DNA of 9,571 nt from Methanosarcinales archaeon (GCA_030606635.1 JAUWGA010000064.1:1-9571), one strand, 5' to 3'; numbered from the stretch's first letter, positions 1-6,985 are shown. Notes: generated by a model from the sequence alone, not told the origin. Numbers and translations: made by a program.

Positions 1-2
1 AG

Positions 3-86
3 ACGCCAGAGGATGCATTTTGGTCAAGACTTCCGGATGGATGTAAGCTGAACGTCTTTCTCAAGCGGATGGGGGCAGGATTGTGA
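3..86 (+). CDS. 3' end of an unidentified upstream gene (partial)
   Basis: A reading frame enters from the left edge and stops at TGA 84-86, giving 27 residues that end in KRMGAGL. The stretch has mixed charged and hydrophobic composition like an ordinary soluble protein terminus (PEDAFWSRLPDG, then KLNVFLKRMG). The other two plus frames hit stops by about base 51. I do not recognise the family, and the fragment is too short to assign. No T-rich terminator follows directly; TATA-like sequence begins at 111. One minus-strand frame is also open across this edge, so the strand is not certain. Confidence 0.35.
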   Translation, partial: TPEDAFWSRLPDGCKLNVFLKRMGAGL

Positions 87-156
87 GAAAATTTAGAAAG
101 TGGAGGGGAGTATATAAAGTCAAAACATTTGGGACTATACATATAATTTACCGAGT

Positions 157-171
157 CGAAAGGTTTATATA
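157..171 (+). promoter_or_regulatory. Box A promoter of the candidate small RNA
   Basis: The sequence CGAAAGG followed by TTTATATA (164-171) matches the purine-rich BRE plus box A pattern of strong archaeal promoters, especially those of stable RNAs in methanogens. An initiator-like ATGC (195-198) begins 24 bases after the end of box A, the usual distance to the start site. That places the predicted transcript start at about 196-197, which is the 5' edge of an 11-bp inverted repeat. This is a pattern-based prediction. Confidence 0.5.
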
Positions 172-194
172 CTACCATGTAACAGTGGTGTACC

Positions 195-268
195 ATGCGA
201 GCGGGTTTCTAAAACCTTTTTTAACCACACTAACCCCCACTCCCCACTTCCCACACTCCCGCTCGCAT
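195..268 (+). ncRNA. Candidate small structured RNA with a G-free C-rich loop
   Basis: ATGCGAGCGGG (195-205) and CCCGCTCGCAT (258-268) form a perfect 11-bp inverted repeat. They enclose 52 bases (206-257) without a single G. The loop is pyrimidine and C rich and holds four copies of CCMCACT (225-231, 235-241, 242-248, 251-257). A small internal hairpin GGTTT/AAACC (204-208 with 212-216) competes with the top of the stem. The predicted start site from the box A at 164-171 falls at the first stem base, so the RNA would open and close with its own helix. I see no C/D boxes and no tRNA or SRP features. An SD-binding regulatory RNA is one possibility. A protein-binding site or chance structure are the alternatives. 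Confidence 0.4.
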
Positions 269-378
269 ATCCCCTTAACAATTTGTTGACGACCCCCATC
301 CTCTTTCGATTTTTTGATAGAACCTGGGATAGAACCTAATTGTGAAGTGTCTGGAAAACCCGGAGATGTGCCATAACA

Positions 379-468
379 CTTGCGGCAAGCCGGCAGTCAT
401 TCGCCACCGCAAGCCTTTTATAGAAGTACTATCACTGATTTGTTGACCTGATTATTGCATCAGGGTCA
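379..468 (+). promoter_or_regulatory. Thermosome promoter with flanking dyads
   Basis: TTTTATA at 416-422 is the best-placed box A for the thermosome gene; transcription would start near 444, leaving a leader of about 54 bases. Just upstream lies a 7-bp dyad CTTGCGG/CCGCAAG (379-385, 407-413) that includes the odd palindrome CTTGCGGCAAG, and GCAAGCC occurs twice (385-391, 409-415), the second copy abutting the box A. At the predicted start, TGACCTGAT (444-452) pairs with ATCAGGGTCA (459-468) with one bulged G. These could be binding sites for a heat-shock regulator or a leader hairpin. No known archaeal heat-shock operator is recognised exactly. Confidence 0.45.
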
Positions 469-497
469 TTAGTAATATAAGTGAGGCATGATAAAAA

Positions 498-2156
498 ATG
501 GCAGGACAACTTGGAGGACAGCCAATATTCATTTTGCGTGAAGGAAGCGAAAGAACACGCGGAAGAGATGCACAGAACTCGAACATCATGGCTGCGAAGG
601 CAGTAGCCGCTGCGGTACGCACCACGCTTGGACCAAAGGGAATGGACAAGATGCTCGTGGACGGACTCGGCGACATCGTCATCACAAACGACGGCGTCAC
701 CATCTTAAAAGAGATGGATATCGAGCACCCGGCAGCGAAGATGGTCGTAGAGGTCTCAAAGACCCAGGACGATGAGGTAGGGGACGGCACAACGACCGCT
801 GCGGTTCTGACCGGAGAGCTCTTGAAGATGTCAGAAGATCTGCTCGACAAGGATGTACACCCGACGATCATCGCATCCGGGTACAGGCTTGCAGCCATCA
901 AAGCTGATGAGATACTCGAATCGATAGCGACCAGCGTCTCATCAGATGACGGGGAATCGCTTCTCAAGATCTCAAACACCGCTATGACCGGAAAGGGGAT
1001 CGAAGGGACGAGGGACAAGCTTTCCAAACTCTGTGTTGATGCGGTTCGGTCGGTTGCAGAGGAGACCGATGGCGAGATGACCGTTGATATCGAGAATATC
1101 AAGGTTGAAAAGAAGGTTGGGGGTTCTGTTGAGGACTCTGAACTGATAAGCGGCATGATCATCGACAAGGAGCGGGTACACCCGAACATGCCAAAGAAGG
1201 TCGAAAACGCAAAGATCCTACTGTTGAGCACTGCAGTCGAACTGAAGAGCACTGAAGTGGATGCAGAGATCCAGATCACATCGCCTGACCAGCTCCAGTC
1301 ATTCCTGGATCAGGAAGAGAAGATGCTTAAGAATATGGTCACAAAGATCACTGACAGTGGTGCAACCGTTCTCTTCTGCCAGAAGGGGATCGATGACATG
1401 GCTCAGCATTTCCTTGCAAAGGCCGGGGTCATGGCGATTCGCAGATGCAAGAAGAGCGATCTCGATAAACTGGCAAAAGCAACAGGTGCTAAGAACATCA
1501 CGAATCTCGATGAGATCGAGGCTACCGATATCGGTTCCGCGAATCTGGTTGAGGAGAAGAAGATCGGCGGCGGGAACATGGTCTTTGTAACAGGTTGCAA
1601 GAACCCGATGGCGGTCTCGCTGATACTGCGCGGTGGAACCGAGCATGTGGTCGATGGGCTGGAGCGTGCGCTTGAAGATGCTCTGCGTGTCGTGGGCGTC
1701 ACGATCGAGGACGGAAAACTTGTGTCAGGCGGCGGCTCGCCAGAGGTCGAACTCTCGCTGAAACTACACGAGTATGCAAACAGCCTGACCGGCAGGGAGC
1801 AGCTGGCAGTGAACGCATTCGCAGACGCGCTTGAGATCATCCCGAGAACGCTTGCAGAGAATGCAGGACTTGATCCGATCGATAAACTGGTCGAGATGAC
1901 GAGCCAGCACAAGGACGGCAACGTCCATGCAGGACTTAACGTATACACCGGCGATATCGTTGATATGTGGGAAGCAGGCATTGTTGAGCCGCTGCGTGTC
2001 AAGACGCAGGCGATCAGTTCTGCTGCAGAGGCAGCTGTCATGATCCTGCGGATCGATGACGTTATCGCATCCAGAGGAGAACCGATGCCAGCAGGTGGCG
2101 GCGGCGGAATGCCTCCAGGCATGGAAGGTATGGGCGGAATGGAAGGCATGTACTGA
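498..2156 (+). CDS. thsA: Thermosome subunit (group II chaperonin)
   Basis: The gene encodes a cytosolic ATP-driven folding chamber subunit that assembles into a double-ring complex with a built-in lid. The 552-residue length is normal for archaeal thermosomes. Visible motifs, in order: TLGPKG (43-48) and ITNDG (62-66) of the equatorial nucleotide pocket, GDGTTT (95-100), the catalytic aspartate of LEDALRVV (D394), GGGSPE (411-416), and ENAGLDP near residue 456. The protein ends in the typical Gly/Met-rich tail (530-552). The start is ATG 498, with GAGG at 483-486 eleven bases upstream. Only one subunit gene is present here; many relatives have two or three, so the letter in the symbol is a guess. 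The gene appears monocistronic, and heat-shock control is likely from the family. Confidence 0.98.
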   Translation: MAGQLGGQPIFILREGSERTRGRDAQNSNIMAAKAVAAAVRTTLGPKGMDKMLVDGLGDIVITNDGVTILKEMDIEHPAAKMVVEVSKTQDDEVGDGTTTAAVLTGELLKMSEDLLDKDVHPTIIASGYRLAAIKADEILESIATSVSSDDGESLLKISNTAMTGKGIEGTRDKLSKLCVDAVRSVAEETDGEMTVDIENIKVEKKVGGSVEDSELISGMIIDKERVHPNMPKKVENAKILLLSTAVELKSTEVDAEIQITSPDQLQSFLDQEEKMLKNMVTKITDSGATVLFCQKGIDDMAQHFLAKAGVMAIRRCKKSDLDKLAKATGAKNITNLDEIEATDIGSANLVEEKKIGGGNMVFVTGCKNPMAVSLILRGGTEHVVDGLERALEDALRVVGVTIEDGKLVSGGGSPEVELSLKLHEYANSLTGREQLAVNAFADALEIIPRTLAENAGLDPIDKLVEMTSQHKDGNVHAGLNVYTGDIVDMWEAGIVEPLRVKTQAISSAAEAAVMILRIDDVIASRGEPMPAGGGGGMPPGMEGMGGMEGMY

Positions 2157-2176
2157 AGCGTGGTAACCCGCGCACC

Positions 2177-2205
2177 CTTTTTTCTTTTTTTTGCATCTGT
2201 TTTTT
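2177..2205 (+). terminator. T-rich terminator after the thermosome gene
   Basis: Two T-runs follow the stop codon: CCCTTTTTTCTTTTTTTT (2175-2192) and GTTTTTTG (2199-2206). Oligo-T tracts without a strong hairpin are the usual archaeal intrinsic terminators. A third T-run lies at 2324-2329. The rest of the 2157-2430 gap shows no gene I can support. Confidence 0.7.
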
Positions 2206-2416
2206 GCAACTTTCGGCAGTATGATCGGATCTGGAGATAGCTTCGGCAAACGTGTGTAGGTCTGAAACATGAATGCGGGCGAATACCCCGAACTGCACGA
2301 ATTTGGCTGCCACAACCAGAAGTTTTTTCACTAAAAATTTTGATTGCGGCGATTTATCCACGCCCCATACCACTCGCGTGACCTGACAATCTCATGCAAC
2401 ACCCGATAAACGATCG

Positions 2417-2457
2417 CCTTTTAATAGGGAATGGGTCAAGAAAGAAAGAGTGAAATG
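2417..2457 (+). promoter_or_regulatory. pycB promoter and start choice
   Basis: TTTTAATA (2419-2426) is the likely box A. Transcription should begin about 25 bases downstream, near 2446-2450. That excludes the upstream in-frame ATG at 2431 and favours ATG 2455, giving a very short leader of roughly 5-9 bases. Confidence 0.5.
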
Positions 2458-4188
2458 ACGCAAGTAGCAATAACCGATACCACGCTAAGGGATGCGCACC
2501 AGTCCCTGATCGCAACCAGGATGCGGACCCGGGATATGCTCCCGATCGCAGAGAAACTGGACAGCGTCGGCTTTTTCTCGCTCGAGGTCTGGGGCGGTGC
2601 AACCTTTGATGTCTGTATCCGGTTCTTGAATGAAGACCCCTGGGACCGGCTGAGAAGCCTTGCGGAGGAGATCAGGGAGACTCCGCTTCAGATGCTCCTT
2701 CGGGGACAGAACATTGTCGGATACCGGCATTATCCTGACGATATCGTCATCAAATTCGTTGAAAAATCAGCAGAAAATGGAATCGACATATTCCGGGTCT
2801 TCGATGCCGTAAATGACATCAGGAACATGGAGGTTGCAATCAGTGCAGCAAAGAAAACAGGTGCGCACGTTCAGGGGACGATCAGCTACACGATAAGCCC
2901 TGTGCACACGATAGAGACGTTTGTTGCGTTCGCGAGGGAACTGGCATCGCTTGACTGTGACTCTATCTGCATAAAGGATATGGCAGGTCTCATCTCGCCG
3001 CACGCCGCTTACGACCTCATCAAGACACTCAAGGACGAGGTCGGGCTGCCTATTGACCTGCATTCGCACAGCACCAGCGGGATGGCGCCCATGAGTTACC
3101 TGGCTGCCTGCGAGGCAGGGGTCGATATTCTGGATACCGCATTCTCCCCGTTTGCGGGCGGCACATCCCAGCCACCGACAGAGACTGTTGTTGCAGGTCT
3201 TTACGGGACGCCATACGATACCGGTCTTGACCTTGCCTTATTGACCGAGATAAAGGAGTATTTCGACGGGGTAAAAGAAAAATACATGGGCATCCTCGAT
3301 CCTGTTTCCGAAAAGATCGACACGAGCGTCCTGATCCACCAGATACCCGGGGGAATGCTCTCAAATCTGGTGTCCCAGCTCAAGGAACAGAACGCGATGG
3401 ATCGGTACGGCGATGTACTCAGGGAGATGCCGAAGGTGCGGGAGGATCTTGGCTATCCGCCGCTTGTAACGCCGACCAGCCAGATCGTGGGCACCCAGGC
3501 GGTCCTGAATGTCATGATGGGCGAGCGGTACAAGGTCATACCAAAGGAGGTGCGGGACTATGTTCGCGGCATATACGGGAGACCGCCTGCGCCGATTAAC
3601 AAGCAGCTGCTTGCAAAGGTGCTTGGCGATGATACGGCTGTAACATGCCGACCTGCCGACCTGCTCCCGCCCGAACTTGAGATGCGGACAAAAGAAGCAG
3701 AGGAACTCGGCATAGTCAGGAAAGAGGAGGATATCCTGACTTATGCGATCTATCCACAGATCGCTCCGAAGTTTCTCAGGGGCGAGGCAGAGGAGGAGAC
3801 GTTACAGCCGGCGGCGACAGCGGCAACCAGTGGCAGTGGAGTTCATGCTCATGGAATGTTTAACAAATTCAAAGTGGTTGTCGACGGGGAGGCGTTCGTT
3901 GTCGAGGTCGAACCGACCGGGACTGGCGAGATGGCTGTGGCTGCCGGTGATGCGAAGCCAGCCCATGCGTCTGTGGAAGGCGGGATATCGAGCAACATGC
4001 ACGGGATGGTTCTTGGGCTGAAGGTTTCAAAAGGGGACGCCGTCGAGGAGGGCGATGTCGTTGCAGTGATCGAGGCTATGAAGATGGAGAACAACATCCA
4101 TTCCCCGCACAGCGGGATCGTCAGGGAGATATTCGTCTCCGAAGGCGATACTGTTGGTGCCGGGGCTAATCTCATGTCTGTCTACTAA
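2455..4188 (+). CDS. pycB: Pyruvate carboxylase subunit B (carboxyltransferase plus biotin carrier)
   Basis: This subunit transfers CO2 from carboxybiotin to pyruvate to make oxaloacetate. With 577 residues it matches the PycB/oxaloacetate decarboxylase alpha length. The N-terminal TIM barrel carries DTTLRDAHQS (8-17, metal ligand D13), the lysine that is carbamylated in the family (K174 in CIKDMAG), and the metal-binding HSH (H203, H205). A conserved PYC/OADA domain follows. An Ala/Thr/Gly-rich linker (about 445-465) then leads to the biotinyl domain with EAMKMEN; the acceptor is K543, 34 residues from the end. The first ATG is 24 bases upstream (2431), but the family N-terminus and promoter position favour 2455. 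PycA follows after 16 bases, which argues for pyruvate carboxylase rather than a sodium-pumping decarboxylase; no membrane subunits are nearby. Confidence 0.96.
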   Translation: MTQVAITDTTLRDAHQSLIATRMRTRDMLPIAEKLDSVGFFSLEVWGGATFDVCIRFLNEDPWDRLRSLAEEIRETPLQMLLRGQNIVGYRHYPDDIVIKFVEKSAENGIDIFRVFDAVNDIRNMEVAISAAKKTGAHVQGTISYTISPVHTIETFVAFARELASLDCDSICIKDMAGLISPHAAYDLIKTLKDEVGLPIDLHSHSTSGMAPMSYLAACEAGVDILDTAFSPFAGGTSQPPTETVVAGLYGTPYDTGLDLALLTEIKEYFDGVKEKYMGILDPVSEKIDTSVLIHQIPGGMLSNLVSQLKEQNAMDRYGDVLREMPKVREDLGYPPLVTPTSQIVGTQAVLNVMMGERYKVIPKEVRDYVRGIYGRPPAPINKQLLAKVLGDDTAVTCRPADLLPPELEMRTKEAEELGIVRKEEDILTYAIYPQIAPKFLRGEAEEETLQPAATAATSGSGVHAHGMFNKFKVVVDGEAFVVEVEPTGTGEMAVAAGDAKPAHASVEGGISSNMHGMVLGLKVSKGDAVEEGDVVAVIEAMKMENNIHSPHSGIVREIFVSEGDTVGAGANLMSVY

Positions 4189-4207
4189 TAGGAGTGTTTT
4201 TACTTTG
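4189..4207 (+). promoter_or_regulatory. Ribosome binding site that sets the pycA TTG start
   Basis: GGAGTG at 4191-4196 lies directly behind the pycB stop (TAA 4186-4188) and 8 bases before TTG 4205. The next codons read FNTILVANRGEIA, which is where biotin carboxylases normally begin. A TTG at 4154 would overlap pycB and add 17 residues without family resemblance. Confidence 0.8.
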
Positions 4208-5674
4208 TTTAACACGATACTGGTTGCGAACCGGGGCGAGATAGCCATACGGGCGATGAGAGCATGTCGCGAGATGGGTATAACGACTGTGGCGGTATAT
4301 TCAGAGGCAGACAAACACGCGTTATTCGCAAAGTACGCTGACGTGGCCCACTGCATCGGACCTCCGCCGACGAGCCAGAGTTACCTTATGATCGACAGGA
4401 TTCTCGATGTCGCAGAGAAGACAAGCGCGGAGGCGATCCACCCTGGATATGGGTTTCTTTCCGAAAATTCGGTTTTCGTAAGCGAATGCGAGAAGATGGG
4501 GATCGTCTTCATAGGTCCGTCCAGCAAGTCTATGGAAGCTTCCGGCAGCAAGATCGCTGCCAGAAAGGCGATGGAAAAGGCAGGCGTTCCAATCATACCC
4601 GGAATCTCTGCCGGAATCGATGATCCTGAATCCACACTCGATGATGCAGAGAAGATCGGGTATCCGGTCATCGTGAAAGCATCGGCAGGCGGTGGCGGGA
4701 TCGGGATGAAGATCGCAAACAACGCTTCCGAATTGCGCGGTGCCATCGATTCGACCCAGGCAGTGGCTGAATCGGTGTTTGGCGATGCCACCATATTTAT
4801 GGAGAAATACCTGCACCAGCCAAGACACATCGAGTTCCAGATCCTTGCGGATTCCCGCGGAAATACGATCCACTTAAACGAGAGGGAGTGTTCGATACAG
4901 CGTCGCCACCAGAAACTGATCGAAGAGTCGCCATCGCCGGTCATAACCCCGGAACTCCGGGAAGAGATGGGCAGGACGGCAATTGAGGCGGCAGAGGCAT
5001 TTCGTTACACCAATGCAGGGACTGTGGAGTTCATCTACTCTGACGGAGACTTCTATTTCCTCGAGATGAACGCGAGACTGCAGGTGGAGCATCCGATAAC
5101 TGAGATGGTTACCGGGCTTGATATCGTGAGGAGGCAGATAAGAATCGCAGCAGGCGAGGAACTGGATCGCAGGCAGGAGGATATCACCATCAATGGATGG
5201 GCGATCGAGTGCAGGATCAATGCCGAAGACCCGATGAACGATTTCGCGCCATCACCTGGAAGACTCACGCGGTACAGGTCGCCAGGAGGTCCTGGGATAC
5301 GGGTGGACAGCGGCGTCTATATGGGCTATACGATCTCCCCGCACTACGACTCGATGGTATCCAAACTGATATCGTGGGGTGAACACAGGCTTGAAGCTAT
5401 AGAACGGATGCGCCGGGCACTGTACGAGTACGTCATCATTGGTGTTACAACAAACATCCCGTTTCATAAGGCAGTACTTAAAAACCCGCACTTCATAAGA
5501 GCCGAACTATCGACACACTTCATCGATGACTTCGACATACCAGCGGAGGTTGCCGTTGTGGTTGAACAGGAGAAAGTGAAGGGCGCGACCCTTGCTTCTG
5601 CCATAAGTGCGGATGACCGGAAGGTTGCGGCGGTAACCGCTGCTGTGCAGATGTATATGAGTAGCTCCACTTAA
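4205..5674 (+). CDS. pycA: Pyruvate carboxylase subunit A (biotin carboxylase, ATP-grasp)
   Basis: This subunit uses ATP and bicarbonate to carboxylate the biotin carried on PycB. From TTG 4205 it has 489 residues, normal for the biotin carboxylase subunit. It starts with the pre-ATP-grasp motif ILVANRGEIAIR. The ATP-binding glycine loop is KASAGGGGIGM (158-168), ERECSIQRRHQK (226-237) forms the bicarbonate/biotin region, and FLEMNARLQVEHP (285-297) supplies E287, N289 and R291, matching the metal and catalytic residues of biotin carboxylases. The C-terminal domain includes ECRINAEDP and the SPHYDSMVSKL stretch. No biotinyl domain is present; it is on PycB. Acetyl-CoA carboxylase has a similar subunit, but the adjacent pycB settles the role. 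The gene is co-transcribed with pycB and bpl. Confidence 0.96.
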   Translation: MFNTILVANRGEIAIRAMRACREMGITTVAVYSEADKHALFAKYADVAHCIGPPPTSQSYLMIDRILDVAEKTSAEAIHPGYGFLSENSVFVSECEKMGIVFIGPSSKSMEASGSKIAARKAMEKAGVPIIPGISAGIDDPESTLDDAEKIGYPVIVKASAGGGGIGMKIANNASELRGAIDSTQAVAESVFGDATIFMEKYLHQPRHIEFQILADSRGNTIHLNERECSIQRRHQKLIEESPSPVITPELREEMGRTAIEAAEAFRYTNAGTVEFIYSDGDFYFLEMNARLQVEHPITEMVTGLDIVRRQIRIAAGEELDRRQEDITINGWAIECRINAEDPMNDFAPSPGRLTRYRSPGGPGIRVDSGVYMGYTISPHYDSMVSKLISWGEHRLEAIERMRRALYEYVIIGVTTNIPFHKAVLKNPHFIRAELSTHFIDDFDIPAEVAVVVEQEKVKGATLASAISADDRKVAAVTAAVQMYMSSST

Positions 5675-5691
5675 ATAACGGACAATTGATC

Positions 5692-6657
5692 ATGAAATCG
5701 GAACAAAAAATCCTGGAAATGCTCAAAGAGAAACCTGAAGAGTTTGTTTCAGGTGAGGATGTATCAAAGGCATTAAACATCTCGCGGACGATGGTCTGGA
5801 AGCATATCAATGCACTGCGGGACTGTGGGTATACTATCGAATCGGTCAAGGGCAAGGGTTACATGCTCAAAGGCATTCCCGACCTGCTCCTGCCTGCTGA
5901 AATCGAAAAAGGGCTCAAAACAGAGTTTGTTGGCAGGCAGATACATCATTTCGATGAACTGGACTCCACCAATCTGAGAGCCAGAAAGATCGCCGCAGAT
6001 AGCCCAAACGGAACCGTCGTTATTGCAGAGGAACAGTTCGAAGGCAAGGGCAGGACTGGTGGTGCGTGGGCATCTCCACCCGGCGGGATATATCTCTCGA
6101 TCATCCTAAAGCCGGAGATCCCTCCCGACCAACTCCACAGACTGACGCTTGTTACAGGAGTTGCGGCTGTCGAAGTCTTAAAGGAACTGGGGATTAACGC
6201 AAGAATAAAGTGGCCCAACGACATACTCATAAACGAGAAGAAGGTCTGCGGCATCTTAACCGAGATCGATGCAGAGGCAGATGCCATGAACTATGTGATC
6301 ATCGGGATCGGGGTCAACGCCAATACCAGGCTCGATGCGCTCCCGCCGATCACAATGTTGCAAGCAACGTCGCTTAAAGAAGAGACGGGGCAGGTTGTGG
6401 ACCGGATAGCGATCACGCAGAGGTTTCTGGAGCGGTTCGAGCAGTATTACGTAGCATTCCTGACAGATGGTTTCCCTTCAGTCCTCAAGCAATGGAGAGA
6501 GCATTCATCCACGATCGGGCGGAGGGTGAAGATCGTAACAAGGTTCAGGACGATTCTTGGTGAGGCGGTCGGCGTCGACCACGACGGGGCACTGATTGTG
6601 GAACTGGACGACGGCACAGTCGAGAAGGAGATCACTGGTACGTGTTTCCATCTGTGA
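5692..6657 (+). CDS. birA: Biotin-protein ligase with N-terminal winged-helix domain (BirA type)
   Basis: The enzyme activates biotin with ATP and attaches it to the lysine of a biotin carrier, here almost certainly K543 of PycB. The 321-residue protein has a winged helix-turn-helix at about 1-65 (SGEDVSKALNISRTMVWKHI, then a wing GKGYMLKG) as in bifunctional BirA. In the catalytic domain, GKGRTGGAW (118-126) replaces the usual GRGRxGRxW, keeping the key Arg as R121, and KWPND (173-177) is followed by the catalytic lysine K184 in EKKVCG. A small C-terminal SH3-like domain ends in EITGTCFHL. The start ATG 5692 is 17 bases after pycA; TTG 5686 is an alternative. No clear Shine-Dalgarno is visible, so translation may be coupled. 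The helix-turn-helix suggests possible biotin-responsive autoregulation, but no operator is identifiable. Confidence 0.95.
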   Translation: MKSEQKILEMLKEKPEEFVSGEDVSKALNISRTMVWKHINALRDCGYTIESVKGKGYMLKGIPDLLLPAEIEKGLKTEFVGRQIHHFDELDSTNLRARKIAADSPNGTVVIAEEQFEGKGRTGGAWASPPGGIYLSIILKPEIPPDQLHRLTLVTGVAAVEVLKELGINARIKWPNDILINEKKVCGILTEIDAEADAMNYVIIGIGVNANTRLDALPPITMLQATSLKEETGQVVDRIAITQRFLERFEQYYVAFLTDGFPSVLKQWREHSSTIGRRVKIVTRFRTILGEAVGVDHDGALIVELDDGTVEKEITGTCFHL

Positions 6658-6778
6658 ATGGGCGTTAGCCGAAAGATTGCGGACATCGACACCGATTTCG
6701 TCCACAACTTGCCAAAGCACGGGGTTTATGAGTGGAGTTTACCAGCCAGAGACTAACGTCTCACTGTTTGTACATGTA

Positions 6779-6807
6779 TAAAAAAAATAAAGGAGTTAAT
6801 CACTCCT
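6779..6807 (-). terminator. Hairpin plus T-run terminator for the minus-strand transcript
   Basis: Read on the minus strand, AGGAGT (6807-6802) and ACTCCT (6796-6791) form a 6-bp stem with a 5-base loop. TTATTTTTTTTATA follows immediately (6790-6777). The stop codon of the CTERM-tailed frame lies inside the hairpin. This resembles a bacterial-type intrinsic terminator and closes the tRNA-hesB-CTERM transcript against the convergent bpl gene. No comparable T-run follows bpl on the plus strand until 6922; only a 5-bp hairpin GAGAC/GTCTC (6749-6762) is present. Confidence 0.65.
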
Positions 6808-6985
6808 CTCGTCTCCTGAGTGCAACCAACCCTATCAAGCCGATGCCGACAAGAGCGAAGGTCGTTGAGTTCTGGGACAATGGTGGTATGTCCACCTCAT
6901 AACATCGTCGGAATAAAACGGGGTTTTTCAGTCTGCGTGTTCTCGACTTTTTTGTGAATTCTCTGAAGATACTACCTGAGAACAT
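6800..6985 (-). CDS. Small frame ending in a CTERM-type sorting/membrane tail (probable remnant)
   Basis: The frame gives 61 residues from ATG 6985. The last 30 are clearly structured: PPLSQNSTT (34-42), a hydrophobic segment (about 42-56, VGIGLIGLVAL) and RRREE at the end. This motif, transmembrane helix and arginine order is that of PEP/PEF/PGF-CTERM sorting signals recognised by exosortase or archaeosortase on surface proteins. The first 30 residues are basic (FTKKSRTRRLKNP) and carry no signal peptide, so the tail has no secreted protein to anchor. The start overlaps the hesB stop as TAATG, so it could be translated by coupling. Either it is the surviving 3' end of a larger surface-protein gene or a small membrane protein. 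A remnant seems more likely. Confidence 0.4.
   Translation of the reverse strand: MFSGSIFREFTKKSRTRRLKNPVLFRRCYEVDIPPLSQNSTTFALVGIGLIGLVALRRREE

Larger units (their letters stand above)
87..497. other. 411-base intergenic region upstream of the thermosome gene
   Basis: No convincing protein gene lies here. The only longer frame (83-289) has a TTG start, no ribosome binding site and no recognisable motif. The region contains three TATA-like stretches (111-118, 137-147, 164-171), a candidate small structured RNA (195-268), a 10-bp direct repeat GATAGAACCT at 316-325 and 328-337, a second 10-bp repeat ATTTGTTGAC at 281-290 and 438-447, an odd palindrome AACAATTTGTT at 277-287, and the presumed thermosome core promoter with flanking dyads (379-468). 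Confidence 0.7.

Noticed and set aside
83..289. 68-codon plus-strand frame in the thermosome upstream region
   Set aside because: It has a TTG start without a ribosome binding site, low-complexity Pro/Thr/His composition at its end, no family resemblance, and it runs through promoter elements and the inverted repeat.
452..1279. 275-codon minus-strand frame opposite the thermosome gene
   Set aside because: Its Ser/Thr-rich composition is typical of an antisense shadow, and the plus-strand thermosome is certain.
1403..2373. Minus-strand frames across the thermosome end and the 2157-2373 gap
   Set aside because: They read antisense through the Gly/Met tail and through the poly-T terminator (as poly-Lys). 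Part in the gap shows no motif, start signal or family.
4154..4204. N-terminal extension of PycA from TTG 4154
   Set aside because: It overlaps pycB, lacks a ribosome binding site and does not resemble biotin carboxylase N-termini.
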